DNA from: Pseudomonas lalkuanensis
Lineage (GTDB): Bacteria; Pseudomonadota; Gammaproteobacteria; Pseudomonadales; Pseudomonadaceae
Assembly (NCBI RefSeq): GCF_008807375.1
Contig: NZ_CP043311.1
Coordinates: 4,816,001-4,880,000 of the forward strand
Reading direction: 5' to 3'
DNA length: 64,000 bases
Position 1 is the stretch's first letter; every line of letters starts with the position of its first letter. Of this stretch, positions 45,532 through 54,078 are shown piece by piece. Position numbers and translations under genes: made by a program. The notes beneath the pieces are model-generated. The model was not told where the DNA came from. It saw nothing but the letters and a program-made list of their open reading frames with translations, and did not search any database.

Positions 45532-47055
45532 ATGACCGTGATCAAGCAAGATGATCTGATCCAGAGTGTCGCCGACGCCCTGCAATTCATCTCCTACTAC
45601 CACCCCGTGGATTTCATCCAGGCCATGCACGAGGCCTATCTGCGTGAAGAATCGCCCGCCGCGCGCGATTCCATGGCGCAGATCCTGATCAACTCGCGCA
45701 TGTGCGCCACCGGCCACCGCCCGATCTGCCAGGACACCGGTATCGTCACCGTGTTCGTCCGCGTCGGCATGGACGTGCGCTGGGATGGCGCCACCATGAG
45801 CGTGGACGACATGATCAACGAGGGTGTGCGTCGCGCCTACAACCTGCCGGAGAACGTCCTGCGCGCCTCCATCCTGGCCGACCCGGCGGGCGCCCGTAAG
45901 AACACCAAGGACAACACCCCGGCGGTCATCCACTACTCCATCGTTCCCGGCAACACCGTGGAAGTGGACGTGGCGGCCAAGGGCGGCGGTTCCGAGAACA
46001 AGTCGAAGATGGCCATGCTCAACCCGTCCGACTCCATCGTCGACTGGGTTCTGAAGACCGTCCCGACCATGGGCGCCGGCTGGTGCCCGCCGGGCATGCT
46101 CGGCATCGGCATCGGCGGTACCGCCGAGAAGGCCGCTGTGATGGCGAAGGAAGTCCTGATGGACCCGATCGACATCCACGAGCTGAAAGCTCGCGGCCCG
46201 CAGAACAAGATCGAGGAAATGCGCCTCGAACTGTTCGAGAAGGTCAACCAGCTGGGCATCGGCGCCCAGGGCCTGGGCGGCCTGACCACCGTGCTCGACG
46301 TCAAGATCATGGACTACCCGACCCACGCCGCTTCGCTGCCGGTCTGCATGATCCCCAACTGCGCCGCCACCCGTCACGCCCACTTTGTGCTCGACGGCTC
46401 CGGCCCGGCTGCCCTGGAGGCCCCGCCGCTGGATGCCTACCCGGAAATCGTCTGGGAAGCCGGCCCGTCCGCGCGCCGCGTCGACCTGGACAAGATCACC
46501 CCGGAAGAAGTGCAGAGCTGGAAGCCGGGTGAGACCCTGCTGCTCAACGGCAAGATGCTCACCGGCCGCGACGCCGCGCACAAACGCATGGTCGACATGC
46601 TGAACAAGGGCGAAGAACTGCCGGTGGACCTCAAAGGCCGCTTCATCTACTACGTCGGCCCGGTCGATCCGGTGCGTGACGAGGTGGTTGGCCCGGCCGG
46701 TCCGACCACCGCGACCCGCATGGACAAGTTCACCCGCCAGATCCTGGAAAGCACTGGCCTGCTGGGCATGATCGGCAAGTCCGAGCGTGGCCCCATTGCC
46801 ATCGAAGCGATCAAGGACAACAAGGCCGTGTACCTGATGGCCGTCGGCGGCGCCGCCTACCTGGTGGCCCAGGCGATCAAGAAGTCCAAGGTCCTGGCCT
46901 TCGCCGAACTCGGTATGGAAGCCATCTACGAGTTCGACGTGAAGGACATGCCGGTCACCGTCGCCGTCGACACCAACGGCGAGTCGGTCCACATCACCGG
47001 CCCGGCGATCTGGCAACAGAAGATCGCCGAGAACCTGGCGGTGGAAGTGAAGTAA
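45532..47055 (+). CDS. fumA: Fumarate hydratase, class I
   Basis: A 507-residue iron-sulfur fumarase of the TCA cycle: fumarate to malate. The N-terminal part carries the cluster cysteines, including TGHRPICQDTGIV, and GIGGTAEKAAVMAKE; the C-terminal beta part has VGPAGPTTATRM. Being oxygen-sensitive, class I enzymes work best in low-iron-free, reduced cells. GAGGAG precedes the ATG. A strong terminator follows, so it is a single-gene unit. Confidence 0.96.
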   Translation: MTVIKQDDLIQSVADALQFISYYHPVDFIQAMHEAYLREESPAARDSMAQILINSRMCATGHRPICQDTGIVTVFVRVGMDVRWDGATMSVDDMINEGVRRAYNLPENVLRASILADPAGARKNTKDNTPAVIHYSIVPGNTVEVDVAAKGGGSENKSKMAMLNPSDSIVDWVLKTVPTMGAGWCPPGMLGIGIGGTAEKAAVMAKEVLMDPIDIHELKARGPQNKIEEMRLELFEKVNQLGIGAQGLGGLTTVLDVKIMDYPTHAASLPVCMIPNCAATRHAHFVLDGSGPAALEAPPLDAYPEIVWEAGPSARRVDLDKITPEEVQSWKPGETLLLNGKMLTGRDAAHKRMVDMLNKGEELPVDLKGRFIYYVGPVDPVRDEVVGPAGPTTATRMDKFTRQILESTGLLGMIGKSERGPIAIEAIKDNKAVYLMAVGGAAYLVAQAIKKSKVLAFAELGMEAIYEFDVKDMPVTVAVDTNGESVHITGPAIWQQKIAENLAVEVK

Positions 47056-47075
47056 GCCTTCACCTTCGCTGAATG

Positions 47076-47105
47076 AAAAAGCCCGGCCATGTGCCGGGCT
47101 TTTTA
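47076..47105 (+). terminator. Terminator of the fumarase gene
   Basis: AGCCCGGC pairs with GCCGGGCT around a 5-base loop, with A5 before and T5 after, 21 bases past the stop codon. Confidence 0.9.
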
Positions 47106-47181
47106 TTGGGTGGGTATTTCAACAATCAAGGCACATGGCTAGCATCACGAACCAGAATCACGACCAAGGAAGGAGGTTCCT

Positions 47182-47874
47182 GTGAAGTCAGCGATGATCC
47201 TGCTGATCGCCATTGCCCTGAGTGGCTGCAATGCCCTGTTAAGCCCGCAACTGAATAGCGCCTACGCCGGTAAGGATGCCGGACAGGCGGTTATCGGAAT
47301 CAGCGCGGCAGCGGGTACCGAGTATTCCTTCTACCGCTTCTACTACAAGCGTTCTGCCTTCAACGCCGGCGACCAGGTCGAGCAAGGGAACTTCACCTTC
47401 GATCAGTCCACCTTGCCATTCAGCAAACCGGAATATCGGAATGAGCAGGAAGAAGGCGCTGTACTTACTGCCCGGCTTGCTCCTGGAGAGTACGAGTTGT
47501 TCAGCGTCCTCACCCAACAGGGCACAGGTGGGGCGGTTATTCACTACACCCCCAACGCTCCATTCTCGATCCGCTTCACCATCCTGCCCGGCGCCACTAC
47601 CTACCTCGGGCACTTCCAGGCATATGCCACGGAGGGCCAGAACCCTGCTGGAGCCACCAAAGTCGGGCCGCCGATCTTTCTGATCGAGGATCGTCAGGAG
47701 CAGGATCTTGCACAGGCCCGTAAGCGCAACCCGGACATACCTGGCAAGGTCGAGAACGCCACCCCGAATCCCACGCTCTTGCAGCGAGACTACTTCGTCG
47801 ACAAGGTCCCGCAGGAAATCCTCGACAAGCAACGTGGCCGGGTAAGCATGCAGGAGTTCCTCTGGGGCGGTTGA
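47182..47874 (+). CDS. Orphan lipoprotein of unknown function
   Basis: A 230-residue lipoprotein that I do not recognise. Lipobox IALSGC places Cys at about residue 14. The mature part is rich in beta (YSFYRFYYKRSAFNAGD, LAPGEYELFSVLTQQG, PGATTYLGHF) and resembles carboxypeptidase-regulatory or DUF2846-like Ig folds in its 'PGEYELF' pattern. It starts with GTG preceded by the very strong AAGGAGG. The codon use is less GC-biased than its neighbours, hinting at acquisition; it ends just before a repeat at 47908. Confidence 0.8.
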   Translation: MKSAMILLIAIALSGCNALLSPQLNSAYAGKDAGQAVIGISAAAGTEYSFYRFYYKRSAFNAGDQVEQGNFTFDQSTLPFSKPEYRNEQEEGAVLTARLAPGEYELFSVLTQQGTGGAVIHYTPNAPFSIRFTILPGATTYLGHFQAYATEGQNPAGATKVGPPIFLIEDRQEQDLAQARKRNPDIPGKVENATPNPTLLQRDYFVDKVPQEILDKQRGRVSMQEFLWGG

Positions 47875-47907
47875 GGTGTCGATGGACCAATCGAATGCCA
47901 GGCTCTT

Positions 47908-47980
47908 GTAAGTTGTGGCAGAGCGGAGCGAAGCCCAACAACGTTGCGTTGGGCTTCGAAAGCTCAGCGACAACCTACAA
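47908..47980. repeat. 'GTTGTGGC..GAAGCCCAAC' palindromic repeat, copy 1
   Basis: Outer arms TTGTAAGTTGT and ACAACCTACAA, inner arms GCGAAGCCCAAC and GTTGGGCTTCG. It overlaps the 3' end of the nitrilase gene, whose stop codon (TAG, minus strand, 47975-47977) lies in the outer arm. Related copies are at 50447 and 60940. Confidence 0.75.
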
Positions 47981-48853
47981 AAGCTGTGCCTGGCCGAACT
48001 GCTCCGGCCAGTCACGCCGGGTGAATACCTGCCCCTCCGCGCGCACCCGGCGTACCTCCTCCAGATCCAGGTCGCAGATCAGCCACTGGCTGGTTGCCGG
48101 ACAGAGTTCGAGGCTTTCGGCGATCACGCCGTTGCTCGGCATGCCGTAGTCCGGCGGCACGTAGAGGCCGGCACGACCGATGTTTTCGTCCAGCGCCGGG
48201 GACCAGGGGGCGAGCCCCACCGTAGGCGACTGCAGCACGGCGATCTGGTTCTCCAGCGCGCGGGCTTGCGCGCCGATGCGCACGCGGTTGTAACCGGCCT
48301 CGGTGTCGGTGCAACTGGGAGCGAGGATCAGGTCGGCGCCGCTTTCGGCCAGGGTGCGGGCGAGCATGGGGAATTCGTTGTCGTAGCAGATCAGGATGCC
48401 CAGACGGCCGAGGGCCGTGTCGAACACCTTGAGTCCCTTCCCTGCCTCGATGCCCCATTGCTCGCGCTCGAAACGGGTCATGATCAGCTTGTCCTGGAAG
48501 CCCAGTTCACCGCCCGGACCGAACAGCCAGGCGCGATTGCGGAACCGTCCATCGGCATCGCGCACGGGCAGGCTACCGGGTTGCAGGTAGACGCCAAGCT
48601 TCGCCGCGATACCCGCGCACAGCGCCCGCCAATCCTGAAGCAGGGGCTGGATACCGGCGATGGACGCCTGCAGGTCAGCACGCTCATCCGGCGGCAGTTG
48701 ACCGGCCAGCACCAGGCCGGCGTACTCCGGCAACACCAGCAGCTTCGCGCCGCCCAGGGCGGCTTCGGTGCAGAGTCCCTCCAGGTGGGCGGCATAGGTA
48801 TCCCAGCGTTCATGGAGCTCGATGGCGTACTGGCAGGCCGCAATCCTGATCAT
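47975..48853 (-). CDS. Carbon-nitrogen hydrolase (nitrilase superfamily)
   Basis: A 292-residue amidase/nitrilase-fold protein with the Glu-Lys-Cys triad: Glu in LLVLPEYAGL, Lys in FQDKLIMTRF, and Cys in LGILICYDNEFP. The Cys context C-Y-D fits N-carbamoyl/amide hydrolases rather than true nitrilases. The start overlaps the stop of the GNAT gene upstream (ATGA), so both are co-translated and may act on the same amine or amide. The C-terminal residues are set by the adjoining repeat. Confidence 0.9.
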   Translation of the reverse strand: MIRIAACQYAIELHERWDTYAAHLEGLCTEAALGGAKLLVLPEYAGLVLAGQLPPDERADLQASIAGIQPLLQDWRALCAGIAAKLGVYLQPGSLPVRDADGRFRNRAWLFGPGGELGFQDKLIMTRFEREQWGIEAGKGLKVFDTALGRLGILICYDNEFPMLARTLAESGADLILAPSCTDTEAGYNRVRIGAQARALENQIAVLQSPTVGLAPWSPALDENIGRAGLYVPPDYGMPSNGVIAESLELCPATSQWLICDLDLEEVRRVRAEGQVFTRRDWPEQFGQAQLL

Positions 48854-49440
48854 CGGGTGATCTCCTTGAGCCAGAAGGACATGGGTTTGGCCGACTCGGT
48901 ATCTTCGTCCAGGTCACGCCAGTGGTACTCGGTGCGCAGTTCCGGGTGGTGGCGATAACCGCGCCGCGCCCAGAACTCGTTCAGGGGCTGGTAGCCGGGT
49001 GGGCGTCGCGGATGATCGGCCGGACGCTCCACCGCGCAGAAGGCGCAGTGGTCGAAGCGCGCCAGGCGCCGCGCATAGCCTTCGCGCTCGGCGAAGAAGC
49101 GCACGCCCAGGCCGCTGCCCCGGTACTCGGGCAGCAACACCGACTCGCCGAAATAGAAGATGCGCTCCGGCACCCAGCCCTGTTCGCGGAAAGGCCGCTG
49201 GAATTCCTCGGTTTCGTCCGCCATCGGCAGGCCGGTGGAGGCTCCCACCACCCGCCCGCCATCCAGCGCCAGCACGAACAGGCTTTCCTTCGACTCGGCA
49301 TAGGTAGAGAGATAGCGCGCTTCATAATCCAGCGTGCCGTCATAGAGATAGGGAAACTCGCGGAACACCGTCAGGCGAAGGCGCGCGAGGTCATCGATAT
49401 GGGGCGAGATGGCGCCGCCTTGAAGAAGTCGGATCTGCAT
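48850..49440 (-). CDS. GNAT N-acetyltransferase
   Basis: A 196-residue GNAT-fold acetyltransferase. The acetyl-CoA loop reads LPEYRGSGLGVRFF (R/Q-x-x-G-x-G/A type), preceded by a beta strand YFGESVLL. Its stop overlaps the nitrilase start by four bases. Substrate unknown; the pairing with an amidohydrolase suggests handling of one amine compound. Confidence 0.9.
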   Translation of the reverse strand: MQIRLLQGGAISPHIDDLARLRLTVFREFPYLYDGTLDYEARYLSTYAESKESLFVLALDGGRVVGASTGLPMADETEEFQRPFREQGWVPERIFYFGESVLLPEYRGSGLGVRFFAEREGYARRLARFDHCAFCAVERPADHPRRPPGYQPLNEFWARRGYRHHPELRTEYHWRDLDEDTESAKPMSFWLKEITR

Positions 49441-49553
49441 GGGAGCGGTCGTTCTGGGGAAGTGGATGACGCCCCTGGCTAAGCCGGGCCTGGGTCAAGA
49501 ACCTATCATGCCGGTCACGTACCGACTGACCTCTTTGCGACAGGAACCCAGCC

Positions 49554-49952
49554 ATGACCGCTATCGAACTGGTGCAAGCCTATTACGACGCCTTCAACGC
49601 CGGCGACATGCCGGCCTTCCTCGCCCTGCTCAGCGAGGACGTGGTGCACGACATCAACCAGGGTGAACGCCAGCAGGGCAAGGCCGCTTTCGCCGCCTTC
49701 ATGGACAAGATGAATCGCTGCTACAAGGAGCGCCTTTCGGACATCGTGGTCATGCAGAGCGCCGACGGCAGCCGCGCCGCCGCCGAGTTCGTGGTGCACG
49801 GCCAGTATCTGGCCGACGATGAGGGCCTGCCGCCGGCCAAGGGGCAGACCTACGTGCTGCCGGCCGGCGCCTTCTTCCATATCCACTGCGGCAAGATTGC
49901 CCGCGTGACCAACTATTACAACCTCAACGACTGGGTCGAACAGGTCTGCTGA
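49554..49952 (+). CDS. SnoaL-like / ketosteroid-isomerase-fold protein
   Basis: A 132-residue cytoplasmic NTF2-fold protein: MTAIELVQAYYDAFNAGDMPAF at the start and the tail GKIARVTNYYNLNDWVEQV are typical of the SnoaL subgroup. No signal peptide, in contrast to the homologue at 9526. Reaction unknown. AGGAACC lies before the ATG. Confidence 0.88.
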   Translation: MTAIELVQAYYDAFNAGDMPAFLALLSEDVVHDINQGERQQGKAAFAAFMDKMNRCYKERLSDIVVMQSADGSRAAAEFVVHGQYLADDEGLPPAKGQTYVLPAGAFFHIHCGKIARVTNYYNLNDWVEQVC

Positions 49953-49956
49953 AAAC

Positions 49957-50099
49957 AGCCTGCTGCGCGTCGGCGCTACGGCGTCATAAACAGCCTCGAA
50001 ATGCTCATTTACAGTCGTAAACTCGCGTGCGAGCCCAGTCCGTCTTCTCGGCTGTTCATGCCGTGCCTCGCTTCAGCTCGCGACGCTGTGACATGTCCG
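49957..50099. repeat. Repeat module 'CTGCGCGTCGGCG..GCGTCA', copy 2, with hairpins
   Basis: The first 55 bases (CCTGCTGCGCGTCGGCGCTAC, GGCGTCATAAACAGCCTCGAAA) repeat the sequence at 3592-3655. The following 90 bases contain AACTCGCGTGCGAG and CTCGCTTCAGCTCGCGA-type hairpin segments. No gene is visible. Confidence 0.55.
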
Positions 50100-50402
50100 T
50101 CAAGTATTCACCCGCGCCTTCGGCAGCTCGACCACCGTGGCGCGGCGCTGGGCCAGGTAGCGGGTGCAGCTCACCCGCAGGAAGGACGCGAAGTTGACCA
50201 CCTCGCCCCGGTACTCCATCACCTCGTCGTAGAGCTTGGCGATGAGCTGGTTGGTGGTCATGCCGTCCACCTCCGCGATTTCCCGCAAGATGTCCCAGAA
50301 CTGGTTCTCCAGGCGCAGCGTGGTGACCACGCCTCGGATGCGCAACGAGCGCGAGCGGGACTCGTAGAGAATGGGGTCGGCCTTGACGTAGAGCTCGCAC
50401 AT
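50100..50402 (-). CDS. Ribbon-helix-helix domain protein
   Basis: A 100-residue protein of the RHH_4 type: VVTTLRLENQFWDILREIAE, followed by DGMTTNQLIAKLYDEV, forms strand-helix-helix; the tail RVSCTRYLAQRRA is typical too. Probably a DNA-binding dimer or a small regulatory protein. AGGAGG lies six bases before the ATG. It is alone, downstream of the repeat at 50447. Confidence 0.88.
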   Translation of the reverse strand: MCELYVKADPILYESRSRSLRIRGVVTTLRLENQFWDILREIAEVDGMTTNQLIAKLYDEVMEYRGEVVNFASFLRVSCTRYLAQRRATVVELPKARVNT

Positions 50403-50446
50403 GGCGCGCCTCCTGTTTTTTGGCTATGCGGGATCAATTGGGCCAG

Positions 50447-50520
50447 GCAGGTTGGCGCAGAGCGCAGCGAAGCCCGACACACTCGATGTTGGGCTTCACA
50501 CATCTCAGCCACAACCTGCG
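50447..50520. repeat. 'GTTGTGGC..GAAGCCCAAC' palindromic repeat, copy 2
   Basis: CAGGTTGGCGCAGAGCGCAGCGAAGCCCGAC and GTTGGGCTTCACACATCTCAGCCACAACCTG are the arms. It ends one base before the stop codon of the PfpI-family gene (50522). Confidence 0.75.
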
Positions 50521-50521
50521 A

Positions 50522-51103
50522 TCACGGCTCGATCTTCGTCCCGAGCAGCTTGAGGAAACCTGCCAGCCAGGCGGGGTGGGCCGGCCAGGCCGGAGCGGTC
50601 ACCAGATTGCCCTGGGTATGGGCGGCGTCCACCGGGATATCCACATACTGACCACCGGCAAGTTTCACTTCCGGGCCGCAGGCCGGGTACGCGCTGCACT
50701 CGCGGCCCTCCAGCACGCCGGCGGCCGCCAGCAACTGGGCGCCATGGCAGACGGCGGCGATAGGTTTGCCGGCCTGGTCGAAGGCCTTCACCAGTTCCAG
50801 CACCCTGGCGTTGAGGCGCAGGTATTCGGGAGCGCGTCCGCCGGGGATCAGCAGGGCGTCGTAGTCCTCCGCCCGGACCTTGGCGAAATCGAAGTTGAGG
50901 GCGAAGTTGTGCCCCGGCTTCTCGCTGTAGGTCTGGTCGCCTTCGAAATCATGGATAGCGGTGCGCACGGTCTGTCCGGCGACCTTGTCCGGGCACACGG
51001 CGTGTACCGCATGGCCGACCATCAACAGGGCCTGGAAGGGCACCATGGTTTCGTAGTCTTCGGCGTAGTCGCCGACCAGCATCAGAATCTTCTTCGCGGC
51101 CAT
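50522..51103 (-). CDS. DJ-1/PfpI family protein
   Basis: A 193-residue glutamine-amidotransferase-like protein. The nucleophile elbow is [14 protein letters not shown] (Cys-His), with the acidic residue near [13 protein letters not shown]; this is the PfpI/DJ-1 pattern, used by proteases, glyoxalases or deglycases. AGGAGG precedes the ATG. Single gene; substrate not determinable. Confidence 0.9.
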   Translation of the reverse strand: MAAKKILMLVGDYAEDYETMVPFQALLMVGHAVHAVCPDKVAGQTVRTAIHDFEGDQTYSEKPGHNFALNFDFAKVRAEDYDALLIPGGRAPEYLRLNARVLELVKAFDQAGKPIAAVCHGAQLLAAAGVLEGRECSAYPACGPEVKLAGGQYVDIPVDAAHTQGNLVTAPAWPAHPAWLAGFLKLLGTKIEP

Positions 51104-51211
51104 TGCTCATCCTCCTGAATTGGAAGCCCCGGGGCTTCAAAGGTTAGCCAATTATCCCCGGCACCCTTCGCCCCCGGGTAATAGGCCCCTACTACAGGAT
51201 GGATGGCGGGG

Positions 51212-51823
51212 TCAGATGCCGATCTTGTCCAGCGCCCGCCCCACTCCGCGCCAGAACCCAACCTGGGGCCGCACCACTTCACCGTTGGCGGCTACGCGCT
51301 GGCTCGGCTGGACCTGGCGGGTGGCGGCGATCTCCTGGCTGCCCAGGGACTCCGCCACCAGTTGCAGCGGTCCATTGCCGGCACCTTGCTGCTCGCTATT
51401 CTTCGGCGGCGGGTCCAGTTCGTCGTAGCGCAGGTAATAGGTGCGTCCGGCAGAAGCTTCCAGGGCGAAGGAGCTGATGAGGGTGAAATCCAGCGGGCCA
51501 TCGGCCAGCAGCGTCCAGTAGCTGCCGAACAGAGGTCGACGCATTTCCAGTTTGTAGCTGGCCGCGTCGAACTCCAGGGCCAGGTGGCCGTTGCTCGGCA
51601 GGCTGCCGATCAGCTCGTTGTTGAGGAAGATGCCGGGAGCTTCCAGTTCCTGATCGGCCCATTCGCTTTGCGGGCGATAGAGGTAGACCAGTGCATGCTC
51701 GCCGTCGCTCGGCGCGGAAGGCTGGAATTCAGGCCCTTCGGTCGCGCCGAAGAAGGCGCCGGGGGTGGAACAGCCGCCCAGTACGGAGCACAGCAGCAGG
51801 ATCAGCAGGTGTCGGCGGCCCAT
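51212..51823 (-). CDS. DUF2846-domain lipoprotein
   Basis: A 203-residue lipoprotein: lipobox VLGGCST (Cys 18), then a DUF2846 beta-sandwich starting ALVYLYRPQSEWADQELEAP and continuing FLNNELIGSLPSNGH, which fits the family pattern of short strands. Function unknown; often surface or periplasmic. AGGGAG lies upstream of the ATG. Confidence 0.87.
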   Translation of the reverse strand: MGRRHLLILLLCSVLGGCSTPGAFFGATEGPEFQPSAPSDGEHALVYLYRPQSEWADQELEAPGIFLNNELIGSLPSNGHLALEFDAASYKLEMRRPLFGSYWTLLADGPLDFTLISSFALEASAGRTYYLRYDELDPPPKNSEQQGAGNGPLQLVAESLGSQEIAATRQVQPSQRVAANGEVVRPQVGFWRGVGRALDKIGI

Positions 51824-51930
51824 GCAGCCACTCCCTCTTGTTGTCGTGGAGCAAGCCTAGCCCGGCCGCGAGCCACATACACCCGACCAAAGTGCGGCCC
51901 GGCGGCCGGGCGTTGGGGCGAAAAAAGGCC

Positions 51931-53085
51931 TCAGCGGCGACGATCGAGGAGGTTCACCACCAGCCGGTCCAGCCAGCCCCAGAGGCGCTGGCGCAGGCGT
52001 TTCATCAGCGGGCGCGCGTGCCAGTCGTCCATGGTGATCTCGCGGCTGTCGGAGAAGTCCTGGCGCATGCAGGCGTCCACCGCCAGGGTGAAGTTCGGGT
52101 CCAGTGCTTCCAGGTTGGCTTCCAGGTTGAAGCGCAGGTTCCAGTGGTCGAAGTTGCAGGAGCCCACGCTGACCCAGTCATCGGCCAGCACCATCTTCAG
52201 ATGCAGGAAGCGCTGCTGGTACTCGAAGATGCGCACCCCGGCGCGCAGCAGCCGCGGGTAGTAGCGCTGGCCGGCGAAACGCACCGGTGGGTGGTCGGTG
52301 TGCCGGCTGGTGAGCAACAGGCGCACCTCGACCCCCCGACGCGCGGCCTTGATCAGCGCGCGGCGAACCTTCCAGCTCGGCAGGAAATAGGGCGTCGCCA
52401 GCCACACGCGGTTGCGCGCCGTGCGAATGCTGCGCACCAGCGAACGGACGATGTCGCGGTGCTGGTTCGCATCGGCGTAGGCCAGCCTGCCGAGCCCCTC
52501 CCCCACCGCCGGATAGGGCGGCAGATGGGCCAGCCCCGGTGCCTCGCCCGGTTTCCAGGGGCGACGGCCGAGGCTGGCCAGCCACTGGTAGTCGAAAATG
52601 AGTTGCCAATGCGCCACCAGCGGTCCCTCGATGGCCACCATCACTTCGTGCCAACGACTGGTCTCCTGGCTCGGGTCCCAGAACTCGTTGGTGGAGCCTG
52701 TGCCGCCAATGAACGCCTGGCGATCATCCACCACCAGGATCTTGCGGTGGTCGCGGTACAGGTTGCTGAAGCCACGCCGCCAGCGCAGCGGGTTGTAGAA
52801 CTGCAGCATCACCCCGGCCTCGACCAGGCGCTCGCGCAAGACCGCGCCCAGCTTCAGGCAGCCGAAGTCATCGAACAGGCAGCGCACCCGCACGCCGCGT
52901 GCGGCGGCCACGCACAGGGCATCCACCAGGGCCTGGCTACAGCGGCCGTCCTCCACCAGGTAAAGCTCCAGCGCGACCTGATGCTCGGCCCGGGCGATGG
53001 CGGTGAGCATGGTCGGAAAGAACTGCGGGCCGTCGATCAACAGCTCGAAGCGGTTGCCGGACTTCCAGGGGAAAATCTGCCCCAT
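51931..53085 (-). CDS. Phospholipase D-like (cardiolipin synthase ClsB-type) protein
   Basis: A 384-residue protein with two HKD motifs: H-R-K-I-L-V-V-D (about residue 115) and H-L-K-M-V-L-A-D (about 300), each in the PLD form, plus GSTNEFWD and GSCNFDHWN. No membrane segment at the N-terminus, as for ClsB. It probably makes cardiolipin from phosphatidylglycerol or cleaves phosphodiesters. The ATG overlaps the stop of the YceI-like gene (TGATG). Confidence 0.9.
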   Translation of the reverse strand: MGQIFPWKSGNRFELLIDGPQFFPTMLTAIARAEHQVALELYLVEDGRCSQALVDALCVAAARGVRVRCLFDDFGCLKLGAVLRERLVEAGVMLQFYNPLRWRRGFSNLYRDHRKILVVDDRQAFIGGTGSTNEFWDPSQETSRWHEVMVAIEGPLVAHWQLIFDYQWLASLGRRPWKPGEAPGLAHLPPYPAVGEGLGRLAYADANQHRDIVRSLVRSIRTARNRVWLATPYFLPSWKVRRALIKAARRGVEVRLLLTSRHTDHPPVRFAGQRYYPRLLRAGVRIFEYQQRFLHLKMVLADDWVSVGSCNFDHWNLRFNLEANLEALDPNFTLAVDACMRQDFSDSREITMDDWHARPLMKRLRQRLWGWLDRLVVNLLDRRR

Positions 53086-53666
53086 CAGCGCTCCGTGAAG
53101 ATCAGCACGGCGCCCACCGGCACCGACAGACTGATGCCGGGCAGGCCGGCCACCTTGCGCAGGCCATCCAGTGCCGTGGCCAGGCCGTAGTCTTCGACCT
53201 GCAGCACCAGCGGCGCCAGGGTCACCACCTGGAAGCGATGGTCGTCCAGGCGCGTGGCCAGGAGTTCGGCGCGGTATTGCTGGGCCTTGTCGCGAATCTT
53301 CACCGTCAGCGGCAGGCCCAGCTCCAGCTGGGCGCCAGGGGCCAGGTCAGTGATGGGACGCAGGTCGAGCTGGGCGGTGATCTCCGCCTCGGGGTACTTG
53401 GCGATCTCGAAGAACTGGTCACGCAGGCGCTGGTCACGCAGCGGAACCCCGGTGCTCACCGATTCCAGCTCGACGCGCAAGTGCGCCTTGCCTTCCTTGC
53501 CGATCTTGCCGTGCAGGGTGAGGAAGCGGTGCACCTCGGAAATGCTGCCGGCCTTGGTGGAGATGAAGGAGATGCGCGACGACTCGTTGTCCAGGTACCA
53601 GCTGGCCTGCACCGGCAGGGCCAGGGCGCCTAGCAGGGCAATGAGGGGGCGTATCGATTTGTGCAT
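53085..53666 (-). CDS. YceI-like secreted lipid-binding protein
   Basis: A 193-residue exported protein with a signal peptide (MHKSIRPLIALLGALALPVQA) and a YceI-like beta-barrel: SRISFISTKAGSISEVHRF near the start and RDQRLRDQFFEIAKYPEAEI in the middle. YceI proteins bind polyisoprenoids in the periplasm. It is co-translated with the PLD-like gene, suggesting a shared envelope-lipid role (inference). Confidence 0.9.
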   Translation of the reverse strand: MHKSIRPLIALLGALALPVQASWYLDNESSRISFISTKAGSISEVHRFLTLHGKIGKEGKAHLRVELESVSTGVPLRDQRLRDQFFEIAKYPEAEITAQLDLRPITDLAPGAQLELGLPLTVKIRDKAQQYRAELLATRLDDHRFQVVTLAPLVLQVEDYGLATALDGLRKVAGLPGISLSVPVGAVLIFTER

Positions 53667-54026
53667 GCGGGCTTCCTTTGGCATGTCGCTGACGGCCGGA
53701 AGACTGCGGCCGGACTCCATTGGTCACACGAATCGCCGCGGGGTTCCGCATGGAGCAGACCCGACGGACGGACAATGGATGCAAAGCTACCAGAGGAAAG
53801 ACGATTGGTGGGCACGGCGCCAGAACAGCCGGGACGAATCGATTAGCTCGTAACGCCCCAGTGGTAGCGATTTCAATCGCGATTGCAATCGCGATTGCAA
53901 TCCGAAGGGCTGCCTTCAATACCCATGGGTTGCTGCGCTGCCCTTTCGCGAATGAATTCGCTCCCACAGACCCGAGGCCCATGCCGAATGTATTCCCCCC
54001 TGCCTGAGCCCTACCCGAACCAATAA
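53667..54026. other. Gene-free interval with repeats
   Basis: 360 bases between the YceI-like gene and the xenB terminator region. No gene is credible. It holds a repeat-rich stretch at 53860-53969 (listed separately); nothing else stands out. Confidence 0.6.
53860..53969. repeat. Palindromic repeat, copy 5, with GCGATTGCAATC tandem expansion
   Basis: The right arm TTTCGCGAATGAATTCGCTCCCACA matches the family at 19760. The left part is replaced by the tandem GCGATTTCAATC/GCGATTGCAATC/GCGATTGCAATC (53867-53902), three 12-base units. Confidence 0.65.
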
Positions 54027-54065
54027 CGAAAAAAGCCCCGACCTGGCGGCACGAGGCTTCTTTCG
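54027..54065 (-). terminator. Possible terminator of the pyeR-pyeM-xenB operon
   Basis: CGAAAAAAGCCCCG and CGAGGCTTCTTTCG form an imperfect stem about 14 bases past the xenB stop on the minus strand, and a T-run follows on that strand. Confidence 0.55.
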
Positions 54066-54078
54066 CGGCAGTGGGCTG

